From NCBI GenBank assembly GCA_019137115.1, contig JAGVSV010000136.1, positions 1 to 14,816 on the forward strand: a stretch of DNA of 14,816 bases. Reading direction: 5' to 3'. Shown here in pieces: positions 6,840 to 14,581 of this stretch (position 1 is its first letter; the number at the start of each line of letters is the position of its first letter). The notes beneath the pieces were generated by a model that searched no databases, was not told the origin of the DNA, and worked only from the letters and a program-made list of their open reading frames with translations. Source of the stretch: Bacillota bacterium. GTDB taxonomy: Bacteria > Bacillota > Clostridia > Christensenellales > Aristaeellaceae. The translations under genes and the position numbers were made by a program.

Positions 6840-8204
6840 GTGAGCATCGAATCGTATTCCGCCGCGGAATTTGCGCCCCGCGCCGCCCAGACGCTGCCCA
6901 ACAGCATCGATGCGGAGCGGTCTGTGTTGGGCGCGCTGTTGCAGGATCAAAGCGCCGTGGTGCTGGCGATGGAAATGCTGACCGCCGAAGACTTTTACCA
7001 GCCGCAGCACGCCGCCATCTTCGGCTGTATGCGCACGCTGTACCTGCAGCCGCGCGCGATTGACGTGATCACGCTGGACGAGGAGCTCAACCGCGTCGGG
7101 CTGCTGGCCGGGGTTGGTGGCGGGGAATACTTGGTCGACCTGATCCGCATGATGCCCACCACGGTCAACGTGCGCCATCACATCAACATCGTGATCGAGA
7201 AAGCCACATTGCGCAAATTGATCCGCGCGGCGGACGCCATCTCCCAGCACAGCTATCAGGAGCGCATGCCGGTGGAGGATATCCTGCTGTACGCGGAAAA
7301 CGCGGTGTTTGACATCGTGATGAAGCGCACCGGCGGCGAGCAGCTCAAGCACATTGCCGAAGCGATGACAACCGCGTATGCCCAAATTGAGGAGATGGAC
7401 CGCAACAAGGGCAGCATCAGCGGGGTGCCCACAGGCTTTGCCGACCTGGACAGTCTGCTGACCGGCCTGCACCCCGGCGAACTGGTGCTGGTGGGCGCGC
7501 GGCCGAGCATGGGCAAGACCAGCTTTGCGCTCAACATCGCGGCCAACGCCGCCCACGCGGGTAAATCCGTGGCGATCTTCAGCCTGGAAATGCCCAACGA
7601 GCAGCTGGCGATGCGGCTGATGTGCAGCGACGCGCACGTGGACATGCAGCGCGTGCGCCACGGCTCGCTGCGCAGCGAGGACTGGAAGCGCCTGTCGGAA
7701 TCCATCCCCGCACTGGCGTCCTCCCGGATGTACCTGGATGATTCGTCCAGCCTTTCCCCCTCGCAGCTGCGCAGCCGCTGCCGAAGGCTGAAGATGGACA
7801 AGGGACTGGATTTGATCATTGTGGACTATCTGCAGTTGATGACCTCCGACGGCCGGGCCGAAAACCGCCAGCTGGAGGTCAGCGAGATTTCCCGCAAGCT
7901 CAAGGGCATCGCGCTGGACCTGCGCGTGCCGTTGGTGGCCTGCGCGCAGCTGTCCCGCGCCAACACCCAGCGCGCCGAGAAGCGCCCGATGCTGTCCGAC
8001 CTGCGGGACTCCGGCTCCATCGAGCAGGACGCGGACGTGGTGATGTTCCTTCACAGGGACAACTACTACCGGGAAACCAGCGAGTCCACCAACCTGGTGG
8101 AGGTGATCCTGGCAAAGCAGCGCAACGGACCGCTGGACACGGTCAAGCTCAACTGGCTGGAGGAATTTACGCTGTTTACCAATGTATACAAGAGGGAAGA
8201 GTGA
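6840..8204 (+). CDS. dnaB: Replicative DNA helicase DnaB
   Basis: The hexameric 5'-3' helicase that opens the replication fork and contacts primase (called DnaC in B. subtilis); 454 residues, normal length. The N-terminal helical domain is about 18-120, opening with NSIDAERSVLGALL. A linker follows, then the RecA-like motor with Walker A GARPSMGKTS (219-228), FSLEMP (247-252), Walker B IIVDYLQLM (326-334), the AQLSR motif (369-373) and DLRDSGSIEQDADV (387-400). There is no intein. The start is GTG 6840, with AAAGGA (6827-6832) 7 bases upstream and no good ATG nearby. It overlaps the YhaM-type gene by four bases (GTGA). Confidence 0.96.
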   Translation: MSIESYSAAEFAPRAAQTLPNSIDAERSVLGALLQDQSAVVLAMEMLTAEDFYQPQHAAIFGCMRTLYLQPRAIDVITLDEELNRVGLLAGVGGGEYLVDLIRMMPTTVNVRHHINIVIEKATLRKLIRAADAISQHSYQERMPVEDILLYAENAVFDIVMKRTGGEQLKHIAEAMTTAYAQIEEMDRNKGSISGVPTGFADLDSLLTGLHPGELVLVGARPSMGKTSFALNIAANAAHAGKSVAIFSLEMPNEQLAMRLMCSDAHVDMQRVRHGSLRSEDWKRLSESIPALASSRMYLDDSSSLSPSQLRSRCRRLKMDKGLDLIIVDYLQLMTSDGRAENRQLEVSEISRKLKGIALDLRVPLVACAQLSRANTQRAEKRPMLSDLRDSGSIEQDADVVMFLHRDNYYRETSESTNLVEVILAKQRNGPLDTVKLNWLEEFTLFTNVYKREE

Positions 8205-9247
8205 GCATGATTCAGCAAAGCGTCGCGGCGCTTCAAAAGGACGATAAATTCGAGGGCTTCCTGTTGGTGCGCTCCTCCGAGCAGCGCGTTGGCAACAATG
8301 GCAGCGCCTACCTGGACCTGACGCTGGCAGATAATACCAGCGAAATGAACGCCAAGGTATGGAACACGCAGGCGCCTGCGCCGGGCATCGGCACGGTGCT
8401 CAAGGTGCGCGCGCTGATCACGGAATACAACGGCCGCCTGCAGATGCGCATTGAGAAATACCGCGCCAGCCAGACGGATGACGAGATCGATTATTCGCAG
8501 CTGGTGTCCTCGGCGCCCGAACCGCCGGAGAACATGCTGGCTGCCATCTATGCCACCATCGACGCCATGACCAACCCGGTGCTAAAGCCCCTGGTCAAGC
8601 AGCTGGTGGACGACGCAGGCGAGCCGCTGACGTATTTCCCGGCGGCGCAGCGGCTGCACCATGCCGAGCGCAGCGGGCTTCTGCACCATATGACCAGCAT
8701 GCTTCGCGTTGCGGAAGCCATTTTGCCCTGCTACCCGTTTCTGGATGGCGATCTGGTGCGCGCCGGGATCATCGTTCATGACCTGTGCAAATTGGGCGAG
8801 CTCAAAAGCGACACGCTGGGCAATGTGAAGGATTATACGCAGGACGGGGTGCTGGTGGGGCACCTGGTGCGCGGGGTGGCGCAGGTGGAAGAGGCGGCGC
8901 GCGCGCTGGGCTATTCCCATCAGGACGAATATGTGCTGCTGCTGGAACACATGATCATCAGCCACCATGGCGTACCGGAGTATGGAAGCCCCCGCCCCCC
9001 GATGTTCCCGGAGGCCGAGATGCTGCACTGGATCGACGTGGTGGACGCCCGCATGAACGAGATGCAGGGCGTGCTGCGCCGCCTGAAGCCCGGTGTGTTC
9101 AGCGAAAAGATCTGGTCGCTGGAACGCCGGCTGTACCATCCGCGGTACCTGTCTGAAGCAGATGCGGAAGGCATGGATGCCGACGGCACCCAGGACGAGG
9201 AGGATAACCGTCCCGATCCTGACGCCGCCTATGAGCGGCTTTTGTAG
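8201..9247 (+). CDS. YhaM-type 3'-5' exonuclease (OB-fold plus HD domain)
   Basis: A nuclease of the YhaM family, in which an N-terminal OB-fold binds nucleic acid and an HD domain cuts from the 3' end; B. subtilis YhaM acts on RNA and also DNA in vitro. The 348 residues include the OB-fold (about 15-90, with YLDLTLADNT and an NGRLQMRI strand) and the HD domain with metal ligands in SGLLHHMTSM (158-167), IVHDLCKLGEL (191-201, His193-Asp194), ISHHG (253-257) and WIDVVDARM (277-285). An acidic tail (about 319-340) follows the domain. I take GTG 8201, which overlaps the dnaB stop, with AGAGGG at 8191-8196; ATG 8207 is possible and costs two residues. Placement directly behind dnaB hints at a role near replication, which is inference. 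Confidence 0.87.
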   Translation: MSMIQQSVAALQKDDKFEGFLLVRSSEQRVGNNGSAYLDLTLADNTSEMNAKVWNTQAPAPGIGTVLKVRALITEYNGRLQMRIEKYRASQTDDEIDYSQLVSSAPEPPENMLAAIYATIDAMTNPVLKPLVKQLVDDAGEPLTYFPAAQRLHHAERSGLLHHMTSMLRVAEAILPCYPFLDGDLVRAGIIVHDLCKLGELKSDTLGNVKDYTQDGVLVGHLVRGVAQVEEAARALGYSHQDEYVLLLEHMIISHHGVPEYGSPRPPMFPEAEMLHWIDVVDARMNEMQGVLRRLKPGVFSEKIWSLERRLYHPRYLSEADAEGMDADGTQDEEDNRPDPDAAYERLL

Positions 9248-9263
9248 TCATCGCTTTGGATGC

Positions 9264-9292
9264 TTGACGAATTGCTACAAGTTTATTACAAT
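9264..9292 (+). promoter_or_regulatory. Sigma-A type promoter of the lipoprotein gene
   Basis: TTGACG (9264-9269) and TACAAT (9287-9292) each differ from consensus by one base and are 17 bases apart, the optimum. Transcription would begin near 9299 and give a leader of about 42 bases before the lipoprotein ATG. The local AT-rich stretch stands out from the GC-rich surroundings. No terminator is visible between the nuclease gene and this promoter, so readthrough is also possible. Confidence 0.75.
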
Positions 9293-9340
9293 CGCGCTAA
9301 GGATGTGTTCCAAGTCCACCGACACCGGACGGAGGTTTGT

Positions 9341-10129
9341 ATGAAAAAGGCTCGTTTGATCCCGCTGCTGCTGGCGCTTGCCCTGCTGGTGACCGGTTGC
9401 GGCAGTGGCAGCAGCACGCCCTCCCCCACGCCTCCCACGCAGGTTTCGCCTTTGGAGGAGCCTACAGCCAACCCGGACACCGGTGACGGCGCGGAAGGCA
9501 TACCGGAAGGATACGACCGGTCCCGGGAGGAGGACAAAGACGGCGAAATGGTGGATGGTTTCGTGCCGGAAGCGACCGTTGCGCAGTTCGCGGGCGCCAC
9601 GCCCATCCTGCTGGACCCCATTGATATGCCCACCGGCACGCCCCGTCCCCCGCTAACGTTTACCTATGCGGCCTATACGGCAACAGGGCTGGGGCTGACG
9701 TTTGAGTCGGTGGCCGGATACACCGTGGATGAAAGCACGCCCAACACCTATGTGCTGATCGAACCGGCCGAACAGGTCAAGGATGGCTACCCGGTAACGA
9801 TCACCTTTACCGTGTCCCCGGTGATGGCCTCTTACAAAAGCGCCGACGCGCGGCGTGACCTGCTGGCAAAAGTGGCGGAGCTCGGTCAGATCAACTACAA
9901 AAGTTGGGAGCCTACCTACACCGCAGAGCGCACGCTGCTGGACAGGCCCGGCTACTATGTCAACTACCGCGGGGTGCTGCTGGATGACACGATCGTGCGC
10001 GGGCGCGTGCACATGGCGCTGCTGCCCGGCAACCGCCTGCTGATGATCCACATCAGCTATCCGGGCTGGTACGGGGATGACTACATCGGAGTGTTCACCC
10101 ACATCCGCAACACGATCAAGTCGCTGTAA
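9341..10129 (+). CDS. Secreted lipoprotein of unknown function
   Basis: A 262-residue exported lipoprotein. The signal peptide has MKKAR followed by a leucine-rich core and a lipobox LVTGC, so Cys20 would be lipidated and the protein held on the outer face of the membrane. Residues 21-105 are a Pro/Ser/Thr linker that becomes acidic (about 38-70), typical of low-complexity spacers. Residues about 106-262 form one folded domain of alternating strands and helices (FTYAAYTATGLGLTFES, then YYVNYRG, then HIRNTIKSL at the end). That layout recalls the Mog1/PsbP-like fold, but this is a guess from pattern alone and no substrate can be named. GGAGG (9331-9335) is 5 bases from ATG. It has its own promoter and terminator, so it is a separate unit. 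Confidence 0.85.
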   Translation: MKKARLIPLLLALALLVTGCGSGSSTPSPTPPTQVSPLEEPTANPDTGDGAEGIPEGYDRSREEDKDGEMVDGFVPEATVAQFAGATPILLDPIDMPTGTPRPPLTFTYAAYTATGLGLTFESVAGYTVDESTPNTYVLIEPAEQVKDGYPVTITFTVSPVMASYKSADARRDLLAKVAELGQINYKSWEPTYTAERTLLDRPGYYVNYRGVLLDDTIVRGRVHMALLPGNRLLMIHISYPGWYGDDYIGVFTHIRNTIKSL

Positions 10130-10143
10130 ACGCTTGCCATATC

Positions 10144-10174
10144 AAGGGAGGGCGCCTTTTGCCCCTCCTTTTTT
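10144..10174 (+). terminator. Rho-independent terminator after the lipoprotein gene
   Basis: A GC-rich stem, AAGGGAGGGC (10144-10153) with GCCCCTCCTTT (10161-10171), pairs with one bulged C (10165) around a 7-base loop and runs into six T's (10169-10174). It begins 15 bases after the lipoprotein stop and sits in the 49-base convergent gap. On the minus strand the hairpin would form after scpB, but only a short T-run follows, so it probably works mainly on the plus strand. Confidence 0.85.
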
Positions 10175-10178
10175 GTAC

Positions 10179-10733
10179 CTAAAGGTCGAACTGTTGCTGG
10201 GTGGGCACCTGCTCCAGGCTGTGCAGCGCTTCGGGCTCTGGCAAATCGTCAATGGTGGTCAACCCGAAATGCTGCAGGAACTGGTCGGTCGTGCCATACA
10301 AAATGGGCCGGCCCAACGTGTTCTTGCGGCCGATTTCCCGGATCATGCCTTTTGCAACCAAAGATTGGATCGAATAATCGCTCTTGACGCCGCGCACGGC
10401 TTCCACGTCCAGCCGCGTCGCGGGCTGGCGGTAGGCAACCACGGAGAGCGTCTCCAGCGCCGCCTGTGACAAGGACTGCCGCTGCACAGGCTGCAGCATG
10501 CGCTCAATGCATGGCGCATAATCCGCCCGGGTCGCCAGCTGCACATGCCGCCCAAAGCGCCGCAGGCATAGCCCATGCGCGCCCTGGTCATAGCGCTGTG
10601 CCAGGGCGTCCAGCGCCTCTATCACCTGCGCCTCGTCGGTTTCGGTAGCTGTGGCCAGCGTGGCGAGCTCGACAGGCTCCCCTGCCACAAACAACATGGC
10701 TTCCAGCGCGTTGGTCAGTTCATTCCCCTGCAA
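10179..10733 (-). CDS. scpB: Segregation and condensation protein B (ScpB)
   Basis: The kite subunit of the SMC-ScpAB condensin, which dimerises and binds the middle of ScpA to help load and organise chromosomes. The 184 residues are normal length: two winged-helix domains with LEAMLFVAGEPVEL (10-23) near the start and LETLSVVAYRQPATR (about 95-109), DVEAVRGVKS and GRPILYGTT later, all family hallmarks. No ATG fits; TTG 10733 has GGGAGG (10743-10748) nine bases upstream and opens directly before the conserved region. It overlaps the last 14 bases of scpA, so translation is probably coupled. Confidence 0.93.
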   Translation of the reverse strand: MQGNELTNALEAMLFVAGEPVELATLATATETDEAQVIEALDALAQRYDQGAHGLCLRRFGRHVQLATRADYAPCIERMLQPVQRQSLSQAALETLSVVAYRQPATRLDVEAVRGVKSDYSIQSLVAKGMIREIGRKNTLGRPILYGTTDQFLQHFGLTTIDDLPEPEALHSLEQVPTQQQFDL

Positions 10734-11460
10734 TGACAGCGTCCTCCCGGCTGCGCGCGCGCAGCGTGATGTCCCCGAATATGCCGTCCTGCACCACCTG
10801 GGCGCGCCCCAGCCGCAACAGCTCCAGCAGCGCCAGGAACAGCGTGATCACTTCTACACGCGGGGTTTCCCTGGAGACCAGCGCATGAAAGGCAATTTCT
10901 CCCTGGCGCAGCCTGCGCGCAATGCGTCGCATGCACTCGGGGATCGTGTGCCCGTCGCGGTAAATGCGGTGCGCGACGTCGCGCACGTCCTCCTTTGCTC
11001 CGGCTTCGCGGGCCATCACGCGCGCAAAGGCCGCAAGCAGGCCTTCCATGGTTAAGCCGGTGATGTCAAGCGTGGGCGGAGGCAGCGGCACTTCCTCGGG
11101 CAGCTTGGTGTACAATTTGCGCGCATCCTGTTCATGGCGCTGAAGGCCCAGGGCGATTTCCTTGAAGGCGGCATATTCCTCCAGTTGGCGCAGCAGCTGC
11201 TCCTCCGGGCTGTCCTCCTCCGGCTCCTCCGGGCGGGGCAGCATCGCGCGGCTCTTGATCTCCAGAAGGGTGGCCGCCATGCTGATAAACTCACTGGCTT
11301 CATCCATGCTCACGCCATCCGCTTCCTGCACGGATTGGATGAACTGCTCGGTGATCTCCGACACGAAGATCTCGCGGATGTCGATTTTCGCGCGGTTCAC
11401 CATGAACAGCAGCATGTCCAGCGGCCCCTCGAATTGACTGATTTTCAGCGTCCAGGCCAT
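10720..11460 (-). CDS. scpA: Segregation and condensation protein A (ScpA)
   Basis: The kleisin subunit that bridges the two SMC heads and binds ScpB in bacterial condensin. At 246 residues it has the usual length. The N-terminal SMC-binding part shows FEGPLDMLLFMVNRAKIDI (10-28), then FISMAATLLEIKSRAMLP (58-75) and an acidic stretch (76-88). The C-terminal winged helix that contacts the SMC head includes VEVITLFLALLELLRLG. The start ATG shares one base with the stop of the M50 protease (TGATG), a typical coupled junction with only a weak ribosome site of its own. ScpB overlaps its end. Confidence 0.95.
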   Translation of the reverse strand: MAWTLKISQFEGPLDMLLFMVNRAKIDIREIFVSEITEQFIQSVQEADGVSMDEASEFISMAATLLEIKSRAMLPRPEEPEEDSPEEQLLRQLEEYAAFKEIALGLQRHEQDARKLYTKLPEEVPLPPPTLDITGLTMEGLLAAFARVMAREAGAKEDVRDVAHRIYRDGHTIPECMRRIARRLRQGEIAFHALVSRETPRVEVITLFLALLELLRLGRAQVVQDGIFGDITLRARSREDAVIAGE

Positions 11461-12245
11461 CAGGATAACCCCGTCAGCAGCAACACCGCGTCCAGGGCCC
11501 GCGCCTGCATCCAGGCGATCGCAATGCCGAAAATATTGCCCGCGTTCCCCAAGTACTGGCTGGCCAGCAGCAGCAAGATCAGCGCCATCTGGGCGATGCG
11601 GAACGCGTTACCGTGGATGTTGAGCTTACCGCGAAATATGGTCTGGTTGAGCACATGAAAGCCGTCCAGCGGCGGCAGCGGCATCAGGTTGAACAAGCCC
11701 AGGCCCAGGTTGACCATCTGGAACTGAAACAGGAAGCGTTGGATGTGCAGAAGCGGCTGCGATGTTACCACTGGTTCCAGCATCTTTGCGTACTGGGGGT
11801 ACAGCTGCATGGCAAACAAATTGCCATTGAAGCCCAGAATGTCGCGGTGACCAATATATGCAACGGCTTCCGGACGGTACAGGAACCTGCCCACCGCCAC
11901 CGACAAAAGCAGCGAAAGCAAAAAAAGGATCAGGTTGGTGGTAACACCGGCAAGCGACACCTTCAGGTCATCCCGGCGGGGGTTGCGGAAGTTTCTGGGG
12001 TTGACCGGCACCGGCTTGGCCCAGCCCACGCCGATCAAAAACATGCTGATGGTGCCCCAGAGATCCAGGTGATGCAGCGGGTTAAACGACAGGCGTCCCA
12101 TCAGCTTGGCCGTCGAGTCACCCGCACGGTACGCCGCGTATCCATGGGCGTATTCGTGCACGGTCAGCGCGATCAGGATGGCCGGCGCACGGTACAGCAT
12201 GAACAGCAGGAAGCCCTGCGGATCATCCCGCAGCCAGCTAAGCAT
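11460..12245 (-). CDS. Site-2 protease family (M50) membrane metalloprotease
   Basis: An intramembrane zinc metalloprotease of family M50 (site-2 type), 261 residues. The zinc motif HEYAH (30-34, Glu31 catalytic) lies in the first hydrophobic segment, and the third zinc ligand, Asp194, is in NLMPLPPLDG (186-195), also in a membrane segment. Other hydrophobic runs are near 64-76, 98-120, 172-190 and 215-235. It has no PDZ domain, as in the short YwhC-like subgroup, which often sits next to scpA in Clostridia. The substrate is unknown. GGAGG (12252-12256) is 6 bases before ATG, and the start lies inside the VanZ-family gene (8-base overlap). Confidence 0.92.
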   Translation of the reverse strand: MLSWLRDDPQGFLLFMLYRAPAILIALTVHEYAHGYAAYRAGDSTAKLMGRLSFNPLHHLDLWGTISMFLIGVGWAKPVPVNPRNFRNPRRDDLKVSLAGVTTNLILFLLSLLLSVAVGRFLYRPEAVAYIGHRDILGFNGNLFAMQLYPQYAKMLEPVVTSQPLLHIQRFLFQFQMVNLGLGLFNLMPLPPLDGFHVLNQTIFRGKLNIHGNAFRIAQMALILLLLASQYLGNAGNIFGIAIAWMQARALDAVLLLTGLS

Positions 12246-12756
12246 GCCGCACCTCCGCTGCCCTGCGCAGGCGGGAAACCAAGGCGGTAATCCCCCATGC
12301 CAGCGCGATGCCCGTCAGCGCGCCTGCCCAGTCGATGCCCACATCAGCCAGGCTGGGCGCCCGCGCGCTGATGAACTGCAAGCCCTCATCAACCAGCGCA
12401 ACAAACAAAGGCAACAGGGCAAGCAGCAAAAGGGAGACCGTCCGCACCGAACGCAGCAGGTACCGCAGAATCGCCAGCTGAAAGCCCAGGGCAAAAAACT
12501 CCGCGAAATGCGCCAGCTTTCGGATTTCGATCAGATCAATGTCCTCTGCCGTCATGAAAGGGCTTAGCGCGGGGTGCAGCACCGGGCGCACATAGACTTC
12601 CACAAAATCGCTGGTTTGCTGCGAGCTTTCCCGGCTCAACAAGGAGTTGCCCCAAATGAACAGCAGCGTCAGCGCCGTGGTAACAAGAAAAAAACGCACG
12701 GCGCGCCTGCTGCCGCGCCCAAGCGACGCCCATGCCGTTCCACTCCTATTGGTCAT
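12238..12756 (-). CDS. VanZ-family membrane protein
   Basis: A small membrane protein of the VanZ family, 172 residues; VanZ itself raises low-level teicoplanin resistance, but most family members have no known role. Four hydrophobic helices are visible (about 20-37, 84-100, 106-123 and 143-160). The family motifs are RKLAHFAEF (79-87), VDEGLQF (122-128) and APSLADVGIDWAGALTG (133-149). A basic stretch (14-21) precedes the first helix. I use ATG 12756, which overlaps the TPR gene by 11 bases and has only a weak GAAGG nearby, so the true start may be a little later. Nothing here points to glycopeptide resistance genes nearby. Confidence 0.82.
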   Translation of the reverse strand: MTNRSGTAWASLGRGSRRAVRFFLVTTALTLLFIWGNSLLSRESSQQTSDFVEVYVRPVLHPALSPFMTAEDIDLIEIRKLAHFAEFFALGFQLAILRYLLRSVRTVSLLLLALLPLFVALVDEGLQFISARAPSLADVGIDWAGALTGIALAWGITALVSRLRRAAEVRHA

Positions 12757-13456
12757 CTGCCTTCAGCTTGTCGATTTCGCTCTGGATGTGTTCCTGGCTG
12801 ATGAAATTCAACGGGGAGAAACGGCCTTCCACAGCGGTTTGCAGTTTCTCCAGCGCGGCTTGTTTGTCCCCATTGTCCAGGTCATATTGCGCCAGGAAAT
12901 ACAGGGTATCAATCTGTTCCGGTTTGAGCGTATGCGCCCGGTCAAAGTACGTTTTGGCGGTTTCCTTGTCATGCAGCAACCGGTAATAGGTTTGCGCCAG
13001 GTTGTCCAGCGTGATCGGGTCGGTGTCGTCATACTCGTAGGCTTCCAGGTTGAACGGCAGCGCCTTCTCCCGATCGCCCGCTTCCACATACAAAAAGCCC
13101 AGGGTGTTATACGTCAGCGATGTGGGCGCTTCGCGGTGTGCGCCTTCCAGCAGCTCGATGGCCTTGTCCTTGCCGCCGGTTTTCCAGCTGGCCACCGCAT
13201 AGTTGACAAACAGCTGCTGCTTGCGCTCGGCGTTCAAATCCGATGCCTTCTGCGCCTTGATCAAAATCTGCTTGACGCGCTCATAGTTGGCTTCCCCGCC
13301 CTGACGCAAAAGCAGCACCGAATACGGCAAAATATAGGAAGCCTGATTCAATCCCGAATCAAACAGCTGTTGATAGGCGACCAGCGCCCCTTCGGTATCG
13401 CCCTTCTGATGCTTCATCAGCGCGGCGCGCACCTTCAAACCGGACAGGAATGCCAT
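12746..13456 (-). CDS. TPR-repeat protein of unknown function
   Basis: A soluble, all-helical protein of 236 residues with several tetratricopeptide repeats, for example GDTEGALVAYQQLFDSG (19-35), TGGKDKAIELLEGAHREAP (93-111), AGDREKALPFNLEAYEYD (126-143) and NGDKQAALEKLQTAVEG (195-211). TPR arrays are protein-docking surfaces; no catalytic motif or signal peptide is present. GGAGGT (13463-13468) is 6 bases before ATG, which directly abuts the mrfB stop. MrfB itself ends in TPR-like helices, so the two proteins may dock to common partners; that is inference. Confidence 0.87.
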   Translation of the reverse strand: MAFLSGLKVRAALMKHQKGDTEGALVAYQQLFDSGLNQASYILPYSVLLLRQGGEANYERVKQILIKAQKASDLNAERKQQLFVNYAVASWKTGGKDKAIELLEGAHREAPTSLTYNTLGFLYVEAGDREKALPFNLEAYEYDDTDPITLDNLAQTYYRLLHDKETAKTYFDRAHTLKPEQIDTLYFLAQYDLDNGDKQAALEKLQTAVEGRFSPLNFISQEHIQSEIDKLKADDQ

Positions 13457-14581
13457 TCAAATACCTCCGTTCTTTTTCAGCAGCCGTGCGTGGCGGTACT
13501 TTAGATCTGCAAGCGCGCGGCCATCCTCCGACAGGGTTTCCAGACAATATAACATGCCGCCGCGCGCCACTTCAAGCGCACGGGCAGGTTGCTTGAGCCT
13601 GAACTCATACAGCTTGGCAAGCGCAATGTAGGCATGTGCACCGCCTTTCCCTGCCGCGATCAGCCCTTCGTAGACCGCTGCGGCACGCTGCGGGTCCTTT
13701 TCCTTGCGGTAGGTTTCGGCAATGCGGACGGCGGCCAGGTCGGCAAACTGGCTGTTGTTGACCGCGCGGTAACACTGCCGCGCGCGGCCGCTTTCGCCGC
13801 GCCGCTCAAACACCCGTCCCAGGCTGTAGATTTCGGCATGGTGCCGCGCGCTCAACGGGCGCAGGTGCAGGTCGGACAGTTCGTTGAGCAGCCGTCCCAT
13901 CGACAGGATGTCCTGCCGGTTATGGTCCAGGATGTCCGTCAGCAGCGTCTCGTCGCGGGTGGCCAGATAGCGGAAGTACCGCTCCGGAACCTGCGCGCCG
14001 GGCAGGTCATCCACGCGCTGGATGCCGAACACCTCGCTTTCCAGCGTAGAAAGCGAACAGCGCTGCAGGCGCAGCTTGTACACGCGCCGCGCCACATGCA
14101 GCAGGTCAATGTGGAAGGGCATCTGCTCCGGCGCCTGGATGCGGTTCATGACCAGGCGGTTGATCAACAGTGGCATGTCGAATGTGGTACCATTGTACGT
14201 GACCAGCACCGGGCGGGCGGACAGGTGCCGAAGCACGTGCGCCAATACAAACGGCTCCTCATCATAGTCACGCATGAGGTATTGCTCAAGTGCGAACCCG
14301 TTCTCCGTAAGGAAGCCGACGCCGACCAGAAAGGCCAGCGTTCCCACGCCGCGCGACAAACCCGTTGTTTCGGTATCCAGAAACAGAATGTCACGGGCCA
14401 GAATGCCATGCCCCGGATCGGTGCCCAGCATCATTTTAAGCGTGTCGCGGCTGATGTTGTCGATGGATAGTTGCGACAGGGGGAGTAGTTCCTCGCGCGT
14501 CATGCAACTTGTGGCGGCAGGCCTGGGCGGCGATTTGGCGATTGGCTTGATCGCCCGCAGCTTATCCCCCAGCGAGCCCAT
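13457..14581 (-). CDS. mrfB: MrfB (YprB) family exonuclease with C-terminal TPR
   Basis: A DnaQ-like (DEDD) 3'-5' exonuclease related to B. subtilis MrfB (YprB), which works with the helicase MrfA in excision of mitomycin C damage. The 374 residues contain the RNase H fold at about 60-235: FLDTETTGL with Asp69 and Glu71, VTYNGTTFDMPLL with Asp135, and DHNRQDILSM with His220 and Asp224, so the acidic site looks complete. LQRCSLSTLE (172-181) is also typical. Residues about 247-370 are TPR-like helices. ATG 14581 is chosen because AGGAGG (14588-14593) sits 6 bases upstream; the frame stays open to 14635, but that extra part lacks similarity and overlaps the preceding gene. The start shares one base with the upstream stop (TGATG). 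Confidence 0.88.
   Translation of the reverse strand: MGSLGDKLRAIKPIAKSPPRPAATSCMTREELLPLSQLSIDNISRDTLKMMLGTDPGHGILARDILFLDTETTGLSRGVGTLAFLVGVGFLTENGFALEQYLMRDYDEEPFVLAHVLRHLSARPVLVTYNGTTFDMPLLINRLVMNRIQAPEQMPFHIDLLHVARRVYKLRLQRCSLSTLESEVFGIQRVDDLPGAQVPERYFRYLATRDETLLTDILDHNRQDILSMGRLLNELSDLHLRPLSARHHAEIYSLGRVFERRGESGRARQCYRAVNNSQFADLAAVRIAETYRKEKDPQRAAAVYEGLIAAGKGGAHAYIALAKLYEFRLKQPARALEVARGGMLYCLETLSEDGRALADLKYRHARLLKKNGGI

Noticed and set aside
6807..8054. A 415-codon open frame antisense to dnaB
   Set aside because: Composition is His/Gln/Val/Arg-rich with no motif, and dnaB on the other strand is unambiguous.
12536..12733. ATG at 12733 with AGGAG upstream, in another frame inside the VanZ-family gene
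   Set aside because: The product has no VanZ motifs, while the frame from 12756 carries them all; no frameshift is needed.
12238..12756. Possible glycopeptide resistance locus because of the VanZ-family gene
   Set aside because: There are no vanR/S/H/A/X genes nearby, and the VanZ family is broad and mostly unrelated to resistance.
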